Shown one piece after another: positions 12,331 through 23,319 of a stretch of 64,000 bases of DNA (position 1 is its first letter; each line of letters starts with the position of its first letter). The notes under the pieces were generated by a model that was not told where the DNA came from, did not search any database, and was given only the letters and a program-made list of their open reading frames with translations. The stretch is taken from NCBI GenBank assembly GCA_020205615.1, contig CM035152.1, positions 147,488,166 through 147,552,165 on the forward strand, read 5' to 3'. Origin of the DNA: Panax quinquefolius. Its lineage: Eukaryota > Streptophyta > Magnoliopsida > Apiales > Araliaceae. The translations under genes were made by a program, and so were the position numbers.

Positions 12331-12532
12331 ACTATTAGGGGAGGTGGTGCAAGATTGATAATTCTTACATGACTAAATTAAAAATGGAGGTATAGATGAA
12401 TGTACTATACTGTAATTATTTTTTTTACATGTATAGAACTATTGATTCACATGATTGTACTATTGATTCACATGATGTACTATTAGGGGAGGTGGTGCAA
12501 GTTTGATAATACTTGCAGGACTAAATTAAAAA
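12331..12532 (+). repeat. Duplicated upstream promoter module in LTR A
   Basis: A roughly 50-bp block beginning TATTAGGGGAGGTGGTGCAA occurs at 12333-12385 and again at 12480-12532, 149 bp apart, just upstream of the TATA box at 12607. LTR C has the same two-copy arrangement (about 47169-47218 and 47321-47372, opposite strand). Repeated blocks in U3 usually act as enhancers; that role is inferred. Confidence 0.8.
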
Positions 12533-12606
12533 TAAAAGAAAAGATAAAGGTATTATACTGTAATTTTTTAGTCCAAAAATGTGCAATTATCGAAATTATA
12601 TTTTCC

Positions 12607-12614
12607 TATAAATA
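12607..12614 (+). promoter_or_regulatory. TATA box of LTR A
   Basis: TATAAATA in the context CCTATAAATAGAAG. Corresponding boxes are at 34915 (B), 47090-47097 (C, minus), 52421 (F), 61612 (E) and 56975 (D). In each a donor-like splice site follows 127-185 bp downstream. Confidence 0.75.
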
Positions 12615-12742
12615 GAAGTTCATTCTTCTTTCATTCTCACCAATTCACTAAGACTCACAAGAGCAATTATAGAGAGAGAAACTATAGAGAGAAAGAAGAA
12701 GAGAAGTATGCTACCTCACTATTCCAAAGATCCAAATTCGAG

Positions 12743-13931
12743 GTAAGGGTATTATTTATTTTATATTACGAAGAGATATTATTTTTTCAGTATTCATTAT
12801 ATGAATATTATTTTCGATTCAATATTCATAAGGAATATCATTTCGATTCAATATTCGTAGGAATATTATTTTTGTTCAACAAATCGTGAAGGGTATTATT
12901 ATTTTTCAGATTCGTAGGGATATTATATTTTTCAAGATATTCAGTAAAAATAATATTTTCTTCCATACTCTGTAGTATGTGAGTAATATTATTTCGTTTC
13001 ATATTCCTAATTCTACACTCATTCTATTAAAGTATTACTTCTATACTTCGTGAAATTAGTAGAATATCTTTGATATTTGCGCTTCATCCAGTATCTTTTC
13101 ATAAAAATATTATTATGAACTTTCTTGATAATTATTGATCTTTTCTTACCGGGATACTATTAATGAGTTACTATTCACTTAAATATTATTCACTCGGGTA
13201 TTCGGGGCACTTTTCATGCCAGAGTACTATTCACGAGTTACTATTCACGGGTTACTATTCACCTAGTTACTATTCACTCGAATATTATTCACTCGGGTAT
13301 TTGGGGCACTTTTCATGTCGGGGTACTATTTCCGAGGTACTATTTTTGAAGTACTATTCACAAGGTACTATTCACGGGGTACTATTTACCCAAAAAATAT
13401 ATTTTTTTCTGTCCAAATTATTTTTGATACATGAATATTATTCTTCAATTTTACTCCACAAAGCAGTATCATGTTGACAATTTGGATATTTTTAAACTCT
13501 GGATAAATTTAAAGTCTTTAAAATTAATCCTATATCATTGTCATCATTCTCATGCTTATATTGTGATAAAATTCATCTTTGGCTAACGTGTATAGATGGA
13601 CTGTTGATTGGTATGATTATGACCATGGATCATTCGGTATAATCGTGACCCGTAATGTTACAAATGATGTGGTAGAAGTCCTCATTGGCCTGTAATGCAT
13701 TGATGGACAGTTGTTGGTATGATTATGACCAGAGATTATTTGGTATAATCATGATCATTGTTGATTACATGAATATTCTTGGCCCGTAATACATGGATGA
13801 TTCGATGATGTGGTTTATTTATTAAGCTGAGTCTCAGCGATAAAATTGATGAAAAACTTTTTAAATCATAGAAGATAATGGATATCATGCTCTACTTGAC
13901 TCTTCTAATGGATTGCTTGTTCCACTGCAGT
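12743..13931 (+). other. Predicted intron inside LTR A
   Basis: Donor AG/GTAAGG at 12742/12743. The 3' end is marked by CTTCTAATGG (plant branch-site consensus) about 25 bases before a pyrimidine-containing tract and CTGCAG ending at 13931. Donor and acceptor positions correspond in C (46948 to 45300, minus) and E (61739-63850), and in B (35100-35948). F keeps the donor but its acceptor reads TTGCGA. Conservation across diverged copies, while the interior changes, supports real splicing signals; transcripts are needed to confirm. Confidence 0.5.
13163..13390 (+). repeat. ACTATTCAC minisatellite in LTR A
   Basis: About a dozen diverged units of 10-20 bp built on ACTATTCAC(G)(G/A)G(T)T. It lies inside the predicted intron. 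Open frames across it are simple Tyr/Ser-rich repeats and not a gene. Confidence 0.88.
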
Positions 13932-14330
13932 TAAATTTAATATTTATTATATTTTATCAGTTTAACACTGTTGAAGACTAATGATAATTTATTCTGCATT
14001 ATCTTAGTCATAATATTTCTTACTGGGCTAGTTGAGCTCACCTTTTTGCTTTCATTGTTCTCTTCAGGAAATGAGAACGTAGTCGGGACTAGTCGGAGAA
14101 CGGAGTGATGGTCCGAGATGGTGTTATAGTAGTCCTCACTATTCTATAAAATAGTGTGACAATAAATATAATGAGGACTTTATTTGAGTTTGGATATTGT
14201 CTAGAAAATAATATTTGTGTAAAAACTTTCAGCTCATGTTGTATAATCAAGTTTTTATTTGTATTCAGTACCATGTATTTGACGACCCGAGATGGGTGAT
14301 GTATACCTATTTTAAGGGCGTCACATAACT

Positions 14331-14910
14331 TGAGTTCAATTTTTAATTAATTGAGACCACGTTAACTAAGTAGTGATTTATATTATCCAACTAAATTGAT
14401 AGATAAATATTGTGTTTAATAATTACAACTGAATTGACTCGGTGATTGTTAATTTATGTTTAATTATTTGTTACTTTTATTTTTAATTTTTTTAATTATT
14501 ATTTTCTATATGTTTAAGTCAACATATAAAATTGCAATATATATTATTTTCTATATGTTTAAGTATAAACCTTAATTATAAATTTTGTCATTTTATACAT
14601 AAAAATAAAATTATTGAATTACCCAAAAAATATTATAAAATGACAAAACTAGCCCAATTTAAACCATCCTCCCGCTTCATCTGTTTTTTTCATAAACTCG
14701 AAAATAACGCAAGAAACCTTACAAGTTTTCGATTTTTTAATTTAAATTGTTTTTTTAATTGAAACTATTAAACACTATGAATTTTTTTCCTTACATATTA
14801 CTCCTATTCTCATTTATTTGACAATTTTAGAGTGTTGCATGAATTTTGAGTTGATTTTGAATTATATAAAATAATTAATTAAAAATTCAAACCTATAATA
14901 TATATTTAAT
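14331..14910. other. AT-rich spacer
   Basis: No gene. A short direct repeat, ATTTTCTATATGTTTAAGT, occurs at about 14500 and 14546. Otherwise unremarkable. Confidence 0.4.
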
Positions 14911-15466
14911 ACTACCTCCGTTCTTAAAAGATTGTCGTTTAAACTTTAAAGTTTTTGCACATAGATTAAGAAAGTCATTTAATACTACTCCCTCCGTCCC
15001 TAATTACTTGACGTTTTAGAGGTGGGCATAAGAATTAAGATAATTACTGAAAAACATTAAATATAGTACTCAATTGTCTATAATACCCTTAAATCTTTTG
15101 TTGGGATAAGAAAATTTTGTTGGGATAAGGAGAGAGAGTTTAAAGTATCAAGAAAATAGGAAGAGTAATGAGGGGTAATTTTAGAAAAATTGTCATTAAT
15201 TCTTCTAGATTTGAACAAACATCAAGTAATTAGGGACAAATGAAAAACTCTAAAACGTCAAATAATTAGGGATGGAGGGAGTATCATTTAACAATTAAAA
15301 TTTATTTAAAATTGCATCACTACCCCTTTATAGGAAGTTGAAAACTATTAATACAAGAGAGAGAATTTCTTGGGACAATGAGAGAAGGTAGTGGTGATAT
15401 AAGAAAGTAAATAATTTATTCTCCTAAAAAGTTGTAAACGACAAATAAATTAGAACATATTTTTCC
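14911..15466. mobile_element. Degenerate MITE (outer of a nested pair)
   Basis: Left end CTACCTCCGTTCTTAAAAG with the arm ATTGTCGTTTAAACT; the right arm (about 15430-15466) carries the inverted GTAAACGACAA stretch. Internal text with GGGACAATGAGAGA and CCCCTTTATAGGAAGTTGAA recurs inverted in the MITE at 25178-25473, so the two are one family. It is interrupted at 14988 by a second MITE. Confidence 0.6.
14988..15281. mobile_element. Stowaway-like MITE nested in another MITE
   Basis: 294 bp with inverted ends CTCCCTCCGTCCCTAATTA and its near-complement, flanked by TA on both sides. The CTCCCTCCGTCCC end and TA duplication are typical of plant Stowaway (Tc1/Mariner) MITEs. The interior is non-coding. 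Confidence 0.82.
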
Positions 15467-15886
15467 TTCTAAAACGACAATTAAGTTTGTAAAATGAGCA
15501 AACAGTTCGGACTCGATTCGTACTCGCTCGACTAAAAGTTCGATTCGAACTCTTAGTCAAATATGAACAAATTTTAAAGTTCGATAGATTACTCGAACCT
15601 TCTTAAATTATAATTTTCTATTGATATTCGAATTATATTTGTTTAAAAAATTCAAACTGCTCAGGCTCGATTCAGTAGCTAAATGAATCTTAATCAAACT
15701 TTATTTTAAATTTAAATGATTATGGTTCTAACTTCTAATTCAAGTCCACCTATATTTTGAATTATAATTTTGCCACGTGCTCTTTTATTGAGCCAAGAAA
15801 AGTGGGGACTCAAACAAACTACAATAGGTCCTATTAATTTATTTTTATTTTTTAACTAATTTGACCACACACAACACACAATTTGA

Positions 15887-16064
15887 GAGAATAGATTTTT
15901 GTCCCTAATTTTTTCGTTTTCTTGTATTCTTCTATTTAAATTTTGACACCTAGTCTTTTACTTAATATTAATTAATTTTAAAATTAAATAAAAGGATACA
16001 TGTCAAAATTTAAATGAAAGAATATAAGAGGGACAGGAAATTTGGGGACAGAGATTCTATTCTC
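15887..16064. mobile_element. Short foldback Mutator-type MITE
   Basis: 178 bp whose two halves are inverted copies; the ends read GAGAATAGATTTTTGTCCC and the near-complement. A perfect 9-bp direct repeat ACAATTTGA (15878-15886 and 16065-16073) flanks it, the duplication size of Mutator transposases. Non-coding. Confidence 0.85.
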
Positions 16065-16066
16065 AC

Positions 16067-16124
16067 AATTTGAACCTCTAATCTCATGATTAACATGGGT
16101 TGGTTGAGTAATACCACTCGGATC
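16067..16124 (-). other. Possible tRNA-like SINE head (A and B boxes)
   Basis: The minus strand reads GATCCGAGTGGT (16113-16124, box A-like) and about 35 bases later GAGGTTCAAATT (16067-16078, box B-like). Spacing and order match a tRNA-derived Pol III promoter as in plant SINEs. The body of the SINE is not identified, since a MITE sits immediately downstream. Chance similarity is possible. Confidence 0.3.
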
Positions 16125-16140
16125 AATGGCCTTCGGTGGT

Positions 16141-17163
16141 AGGCATTTAGGCGTTTAGTAGCTTTCATAAATAGGTGTTATCAAAATTCTTATTGTTACT
16201 TTTTCTTTTTTCTTTTCTGAAAAAAACCTCTTGTGACAGAGAGGTAGAAAAAGTAATACTATTTTTTTAAAATCAATATTATTTCTTAAAAATTAGTTTA
16301 GAATATTTAAAATGTTTATAAATATAATTATAAATATTCAAGTCTATCTTAAAATACTATTAGTTATGACATTTATTGTATTTTAAATTTAAATGAATAA
16401 TATTAAATTTAAATTTATGAATGTCACAAATTAACTTTTAAAATTTTCAAGTCAAGTTTGAAACTAAAAACTATAATACTCTAATAAAAGTTTAAAATGA
16501 CATTTTTTGTTTATATTTTGCACATGGCTAAGTATTATATCATTAATTCAAATAAAACTATTCTTTTGAAATAAAATTAACAAATAAAACACTTTTTATG
16601 AAACAGATTGAGTTTTCTAGTCTGTGATTAAATTTTAATGCCTTGGTGTAAAATTCTAAATTTTAAATACAATAAATTTTAAAAGTTAACTAAAATTTAA
16701 AGCCAAGTTTGAAGCTAAAAAGTTTGACAATGCCTAATTTAAATAAAAGTTTAAAAGTTAATTAAATCTTAAACTAATTTCTTGCATAGGTGTATTTAAT
16801 TAAACAAAACGACATTATTTTTGTATGATAGCTCACACAATTTCTCAACTATTTTTTGCCTAATTTAAATAAATTAAAATAATTCAAGTACTTATTCCGA
16901 AAATTGTTTTAAATAAGCTGAGATAAATGTGACATGTTAATTTTTGTAAAAGTTGTCATAGGTAGGTGAGATAGGAATTATATATGAAAGTAGATAATTG
17001 AGGAAAGTATTATGGGAGATATTGTAGTTAATGCCTCCTATAAATGTGTTAATATCAAATATGCAAGGGAAAAATTACTCCTTAAATCTACCAATAAATG
17101 AGAGTGGAGGGAGTAGTATGGTTGATTGTATTCCTTTTCTAGTTTAATTTAATTTTAAATAAA
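16141..17163. other. AT-rich spacer
   Basis: No gene. Two diverged copies of a block containing AAGTTTGAA(A/G)CTAAAAA (around 16455 and 16705) suggest an old local duplication. Confidence 0.4.
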
Positions 17164-17165
17164 TA

Positions 17166-17423
17166 CTCCCTCCGTCCCAAATTAATTACTCAGTTTTGAT
17201 TTTTTAAAGTCAAATTGACCATTTTTAAAACTAATCTTTTTACTATTTTTGCTAAAATATAGGTGAAGAGATTATAACCAAAAGAAAGTATATACAATTT
17301 ATTACTAATCCTAATTTTTATAATTTTAGAAATATATTTATATATACTTAATTATTAATTCTAAGAATAGTCAATTTGACTTAAAAAAGTCAAAACTGAG
17401 CAGTTAATTTGGGACGGAGGGAG
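17166..17423. mobile_element. Stowaway-like MITE
   Basis: 258 bp with long inverted ends starting CTCCCTCCGTCCCAAATTAA, flanked by TA (17164-17165, 17424-17425). Arms of about 55 bp are nearly perfect and include the AAAGTCAAATTGAC block. Non-coding. A different subfamily from 14988-15281. Confidence 0.9.
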
Positions 17424-17425
17424 TA

Positions 17426-18440
17426 TAAATTTATAATTTTATGTCGAATTATTATGTTTGCATAGGTGAGCTCATTAGATTTAGGCACAAAATTATTATC
17501 ATAAAAAAGTACATTGAATATACTATTAAAGTCAACTTAATTAATTTGAAAATTTTATATCTATACCAAATTTTCTCCTCTCTTTTCTCTCTACAAAAGA
17601 GCGTACCCTCCATATTTTTGGTTATTTTCTCTCTACACTAAAGAGACCCTACCCCAAATTTTTCTTATGTTCTTCCGTTAATTATTCTTATTTTCTCCTT
17701 TTATGGAGTTTTATTTTTTATAGTTTGCTTTTTTTCAATTTATGGAGCAGTTCTTTTCTTAATTTGAGATTTTCTCATTTTAAGAAGTTTTTTTTTCCAT
17801 AATCTCTCCGTGAAGAAAGTTTGATTGACATTAATCGGTGAAGACCGATCTATTCAGAATATTTGGGTTTGAGGTTATTACGATGATCTCCTTTTCGTTG
17901 CTCATGTTAAAAAACTACGCAAATCTGTCTATTTTTTAAAAATATAAATATATATAATGTTCTTAGAGTTTTGAATTTCAAGTTTCAATATGGGACGAGA
18001 CGAGGCATCACCTCGATTCTAGTGTTTTTGTAATTCGATTCACTTATCAATGAGTTATTTCTTGTTCTTATTCCAAGATTTTGTCAAAAATATATATTAA
18101 ATTGGTCAATTTAACCTTAAAAATCAATTAGAACAAGTAAAATTTGACAGAGGGGGTATAAATTAGTAGAAAATTTGTTTCACATTCACTTATTTAACTT
18201 TGAAACAAATAATTAAAAAAATCTGATTTCTGTAAATCTGACAGACATTTAATTTACTAGTCAAATTTTGTATTATTTGTTAAGCAAGTTCAAATATAAG
18301 AAATCCGTTTCTTGATTCAAATAACATTAATCAGATTTTTCAGGATTTCAGTCCAATCCATAAAATTAAACCAAGCATTTGAAATTTCCTTTTTTTATTT
18401 TTGAAAATAATAATTTAGATCTAAAAATTCAATGTCGATT
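17426..18440. other. Spacer without gene
   Basis: Pyrimidine-rich TTCTCTCTAC repeats at 17575-17640, then AT-rich DNA. It may hold the leader of the following copia fragment, but no LTR end or primer-binding site is visible. Confidence 0.35.
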
Positions 18441-18449
18441 TATACCGCT

Positions 18450-19680
18450 TGTATATTACATACTCTCGATTAGTTCTAATTGCTAAAAAGCTTACTGAAA
18501 CCGAGAACTATACTTCATGGAAAAGGTCTATCCAAATAGCATTATTAGCGAAAAATAAGCTTGTAATCATAAATGGAGGTTATGACAAACCGAATCCTGA
18601 TAGTCCTCTATTTCCTCATTAGGCTAGAGTGAATGACATGATAATATCATGGATACTGAATATTGTTTCAAATGAAATTAATTGGAGATAATTTGAACTT
18701 TATAACTAGTGCTTCTCTAATGTGAAAAGAGTTGCAAGATGGGTTTTCTAGTATTGATGGGCATAGAGTTTACCAGTTATTACAGAGAGATTTACATTCT
18801 CTAGATCAAGAAAACAAGTCAATTGAATTGTATTTTCACAAGATGAAAGGATATTGGGATGAGTTTACAGCCTTAGAACCTGCAGTTGAATGTACATGTG
18901 GTGCACATCAAGTGCTTGAAGAAAGAGAAGGAAGGAGAAAATTACTCCAATTCCTTATGGGTATACATGAAAACTTCTCAGCAGCTAGGGGGCAAATACT
19001 CATAATGCAACCATTACCATATGTTAATCATGCTTATTCTTTGTTAAAACAAAGTAACATACCTGAAACAAGTTACACATTTGTGGCTAACTCTATTGTT
19101 CAAAATAATGAGATGGCAGTCAATTATGCAGGCAGAAAATCTGGTAATAAAACATGATGTGCTAATTGTGGAAGGGAAAATCACACCATAGACAAGTGTT
19201 TTCAGATTGTAGGATTCCCTCCTAACCATCCTGCTAATCCAGCTAACAAGGGAAAGAAGAAGTTTGGAGAATTTGATCATCAGTTCATTAAGAAAGGAGG
19301 AGATTATGGCCAATCAAGTTATCAAAGAAGATTCTATGATTCAGGTTATTCTCCACACAACACTCAATACAACAATTTGGCCACTACCAAAGGACATGCT
19401 AAGGGCATTTATCAATCAGCAGGAAATTCTAATTTCAAAAGAGATAATCCACGAGCAAATTTAAACATCGCATCATACAATGAGAGCCCAATGGACAGTT
19501 CATTGTCACAATCACAAAATGTGCTAACATGTGAGCAGTTTCAGCAACTTCAAAACCAAATGAATCACATGATGCAATTGATTAACACTGCAAGTATGCC
19601 TCATTTGACTCCTGAAGATCATCTTGCAGGTTTAACTACTTCTTTTACTTTTTCAGCCTCTGTTCACCCACATTCGTGAA
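18450..19680 (+). pseudogene. Copia gag fragment
   Basis: Plus-strand text begins near 18482 with KKLTETENYTSWKRSIQIAL, the N-terminal Gag motif of copia elements. A TAG follows at 18620. After a frameshift, and a TGA at 18723-18725 replacing the Trp expected before KEL, a long stretch follows (about 18726-19157) with DLHSLDQENKSIELYFHKMK and GIHENFSAARGQIL. A CCHC knuckle (CANCGRENHTIDKC, about 19159-19200) lies in the continuing frame after another stop. The C-terminal tail runs to 19680. Gag would form the particle. Unlike the other copia elements here, no LTRs are seen, so it is a truncated copy. Confidence 0.82.
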
Positions 19681-20296
19681 TTATAGACACAGGTGAAACA
19701 GATCACATGCGTTCCCATATTGATATCATGCATTCTATTATAAATTTGTCTCATCCTGTCTGTTTCACTACCTACACAAATCAAGACCATGGTTACTCAA
19801 GTTGGATCAGTGATTCTAACTCCAGATTTGACAATTCACAATGTCTTCTTTGTGCCTTCTTTCCACTATAACCTACTCTCTATTAGTAAATTGACTAAAG
19901 ATACTAATTGCGGAGTTTTTGTTTTTTCCACATCACTGTTTCTTTCAGGACCTGAACATGATGAAAATTTTAGCAGTTGGTAAAGAGAAGGCAGGCTTAT
20001 ATGAACTTGTTCCATCCAATACAGGTAAAGTTGTCCCATCCAATAAAGTTATTCCTCAAACTGAATCTGCTATCTTGTTTTCTTCTAAATCAACTGCCAA
20101 TACTGCTAATTCAGGCAATGTATGGCATTGTAGGTTAGGTCATGTTTCTGATATTGTTCTTAAACATATAGATGGTATTTCTTCTATGTTTTCCTATGAT
20201 TGTAATAAGTCTTGTGTTGTTTTTCCTCTTGCCAAACAACACAAACTTATTAAATACAATAATATTTTTAGTTTAATTATAATACAGTCCAAATAG
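19678..20296 (+). pseudogene. Copia protease and pre-integrase fragment
   Basis: Following gag: IIDTGETDHM (about 19680-19710), the DTG protease active site with a following stretch LSHP, then PDLTIHNVFFVPSFHYNLLS (about 19825-19884), the standard copia protease C-terminus. GNVWHCRLGHVS (about 20116-20150) is the His part of the integrase zinc-binding domain. The reading frame changes at least twice, and homology stops near 20296. Integrase core, RT and RNase H are absent, so the copy was truncated at or before insertion, or by deletion. Confidence 0.78.
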
Positions 20297-20407
20297 GTTT
20301 ACGAGAAAATAGACAAAATCAGTAAATGTTTTCTCAGAAGGAAAAAAAATTGTTAGTTGTTAATTTAATATGACTGAAAAAAATAGATTAAACTCTTATC
20401 AAGTTAT

Positions 20408-20409
<2 letters not shown>

Positions 20410-20441
<32 letters not shown>
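20410..20441. repeat. (AT)n microsatellite
   Basis: About 32 bp of uninterrupted AT dinucleotides just after the truncated copia fragment. Confidence 0.9.
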
Positions 20442-20444
<3 letters not shown>

Positions 20445-20711
20445 TATTTTTGTTACACCAAAATTATTGAGTTTTAAAAAGTTTAAAATGATCAAAATTT
20501 GATCAGATCCTATCTTCTTAAATATTAAAGATTTATATATAAACTGAGTTACTGAAAAAGATATTTATAGAGAGAGAAATACTTGACGAACCAGAAAGTG
20601 AAAAAAGAAGGATGAGAGAAAAGATGAAGTTGAATGAAGCCTTCTCCATAACTTTCTTCGCAATGACTCTATGAGCTTTACTTGTTACACTGAGAAATGA
20701 AGAACACAAGA

Positions 20712-20713
<2 letters not shown>

Positions 20714-20766
<53 letters not shown>
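20714..20766. repeat. (AT)n microsatellite
   Basis: About 53 bp of uninterrupted AT dinucleotides. Confidence 0.92.
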
Positions 20767-20769
<3 letters not shown>

Positions 20770-20818
20770 GAGGAATTAATAAGAATTGGTTGGTGAATGG
20801 GAATAAAAGATAATTATT

Positions 20819-21046
20819 ATGGAATTAATTGCATATACATCTTAATTAATAATTAGTTCCCAAAAGTGATTTTATTTTCTATGGGAATTAATTGCATATG
20901 TACATATTAGTACCCAAAAGTGATTTTATTTTATGGGAATTAATTAATTGCATACACACATTAGTGCCCAAAAGTGATTTTATTTTCCATGGGAATTAAT
21001 TATTGCATATACATCTTAATTAGTGCCCAAAATTGATTTTATTTTG
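20819..21046. repeat. Four-copy tandem repeat, about 57-bp unit
   Basis: Four consecutive diverged units, each with GGGAATTAATTGCATA, a short variable stretch, TTAGTRCCCAAAAGTGATT and TTATTTT. Unit length varies from about 53 to 65 bp. Non-coding. It directly follows the (AT)n tract and a short AT-rich stretch. Confidence 0.88.
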
Positions 21047-21928
21047 AGTAAAATACATTGACATATCATAATAACATTCACCATCCCTCTAGTTTTTCAA
21101 ATAACAGTCAGTATCCCTGTAGTATACAATATGTAACATTCACTACCCCTAGTGTGGTTGACCTACTAAAATCCAAAAATATTTTTAATATAATATCTAA
21201 TATACCCTTCAAGTTATAATATTTAATATATCCACTAAATATAAATTTGTATATTATAATTTTACTTAACTTGATCTAATTAATTAAATTATGAACTTGT
21301 GCAATAAATAACATAAATGTAAAAAAATAATAAATATTCATTTTATCAGGAAAATAAAGTCATACACTTTTTTGCTAATTAAATTTCTCAAATATTAAAA
21401 TTTATGTAATATACATTCAAATGTATATTTTTTTTGTAATAAAAAGGTAAAAATCTAATACCCATAAAAATTATAAATTATTGTTAAAAATTATAATTAT
21501 TTTTCTCAAATATTAAAATTTACGTAAAACAAACTTATTATTACGTAACAAATCTTATTATTCATATAAAAAGTATTAAAATTATATTAATCATTTTCTC
21601 AAATATTAAACTAAACATAAGTCACACTTAGGCATAATTAGTTCTGAAGAAAATAACAAATGTTGTTACTCAAAAAGAGAAAAATATATTAAAAGAAATT
21701 TTTTACAAGATAGAGGTAGTAATAAATATTATTATATTTTTTATTTAACATTACTTAAAAACAACACTAACTGTATACTAAAAAATGTAATCAAAATCAT
21801 AAATATCCCACATTTTGACATATACTCTAACAAAATTTTACATATAAAAATCATAATATGAAACTAAAAATTCAAATAATAATTGTTGTTGTTAAACACC
21901 AAAAATTAAACTATCAACATTTATCACA
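21047..21928. other. AT-rich spacer
   Basis: No gene. The text at 21080-21150 holds two related phrases, CACCATCCCTCTAG and CACTACCCCTAGTG, resembling degenerate transposon ends. No matching inverted partner is visible. The rest is very AT-rich. Confidence 0.35.
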
Positions 21929-23222
21929 TCAATATTTTTCGCTGTCAGATTTTACTTTTTTGCGATATTTTTTGCAGGAATTGTAGAACCAATTGTATTC
22001 GGTTTCTGTACATAGAATAGTAGCAAGTATCACACATGTTGACTCCTGGAGTGTTAAATAAAAAATGAGCAACAAAATATAAGATAATGTTGTGAAAGAA
22101 GTAAGGTGTTTTAAAAATAGTTTTACCTCTGTTGAATCATATATCTCATCAAGAGTTTTTCTATCACAGATTTGGAGGAAATCATCTGTAATAGATAATG
22201 TGCTCTGACTGGATAAATGATTTATTGTAGTTTTATTATTTGTTGCATCACAAATATTGTTAGACAACAGTGAGGGTACGTAGTTAAAGGGAAAATTAAC
22301 TTGTAAAAGTAACAAAATTTAATAAGGGATCAAAGAAGAATGCAATATACCTTTTTTTAAAAGTAACAACCTCATGGATATCTGCATTTAAAAGAAGTCT
22401 CGAACCAAACATTGAGTTTGACAACGTTGGTGTACCTAGTTAATGACAGATGTTGTATAGCTAATAATCATATGTTTGGAGAGATATTTGTCATTGAAAT
22501 AACAGTGATAATATATTTTCAGAACTTGATTTTTGTAAACTGTAAAACAATTATAATATTATTTTGGTTTTTTGTTTTAGTAAAGAAAAAAAATCTGGTT
22601 TGTAAAGTCATCCCACAAGGTGCAGCTCAATACATTATGACTGTAAGAAAAATACAATGTAAGATTAATTTAAATAATCATAGTTATTAATAAAAGTAGT
22701 GTTAATACAGTTTAAAAAGTTACCTGTTATCAGTTAATTCAATATTAACTATCTTGCTCTGTTTACCATTATTTGAGCTGACTTCTAAACTTTCTATCGC
22801 AGTTAGTTGTCCAATAATAACATCTAACAACAGAATTATGTAGGTAAATAAAAAACTTAGTATGTAAAAACTTGAAGGAATAATTATTGTTAAACACACC
22901 AACTAAATATGAATCATCAATCGGTGTTGATAGTATTTGATCGTATGGAGTGAATTGAAATCTATATGTATGAATGGGAGCCTCATCTAACTCTCGCAGT
23001 GAGGTGGAATACAGAAAATTAATCTTGTATGGATGTTGAGTAGCTTGAAAGAACCACCGTTTTGACTGACAACGAAATTGGTGATTATAAAATTTTTTTG
23101 TTCCTTGTCTGTTGTTTGAAATTTAGCAAAAAGTCACCTTTTTGTTGTTTGATATGCATATGGTAAGATGTTGTAATTTCAGATGCTGTAATTTTAAGAT
23201 GTAATTTAGAGTTGCGTATGTA

Positions 23223-23319
<97 letters not shown>

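Larger units (their letters stand above)
11402..14325 (+). mobile_element. Solo LTR A (TGTAAGACCCC family)
   Basis: 2924 bp from TGTAAGACCCCG to GGCGTCACA, flanked by a perfect 5-bp duplication TAACT (11397-11401, 14326-14330), with no internal retrotransposon sequence. Such solo LTRs arise by recombination between the two LTRs of one element. In it are a TATAAATA box (12607-12614), a donor-like AG/GTAAGG (12742/12743), an ACTATTCAC minisatellite (13163-13390) and a branch-site-like CTTCTAAT followed by CTGCAG ending at 13931. Further related copies are B, C, E and F in this window. The family is gypsy-like by LTR size, but without an internal region the lineage is open. Confidence 0.9.

Noticed and set aside
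12320..12540. tRNA or snoRNA-like gene
   Set aside because: No cloverleaf or box C/D arrangement. The repetition is explained by the duplicated promoter block of LTR A.
13163..13390. CRISPR-like repeat array
   Set aside because: Units are short, contiguous and diverged, with no uniform unique spacers, in a plant LTR. It is a minisatellite.
13163..13477. Tyr/Ser/Leu-rich repeat protein
   Set aside because: The frame crosses the ACTATTCAC minisatellite of an LTR. Equivalent frames appear in LTRs B, F and E in different registers and with different lengths, so no protein is conserved.
21060..21180. Transposon end resembling Mutator-type TIRs (CACCATCCCTCTAG)
   Set aside because: No inverted partner or target duplication was found within reach.
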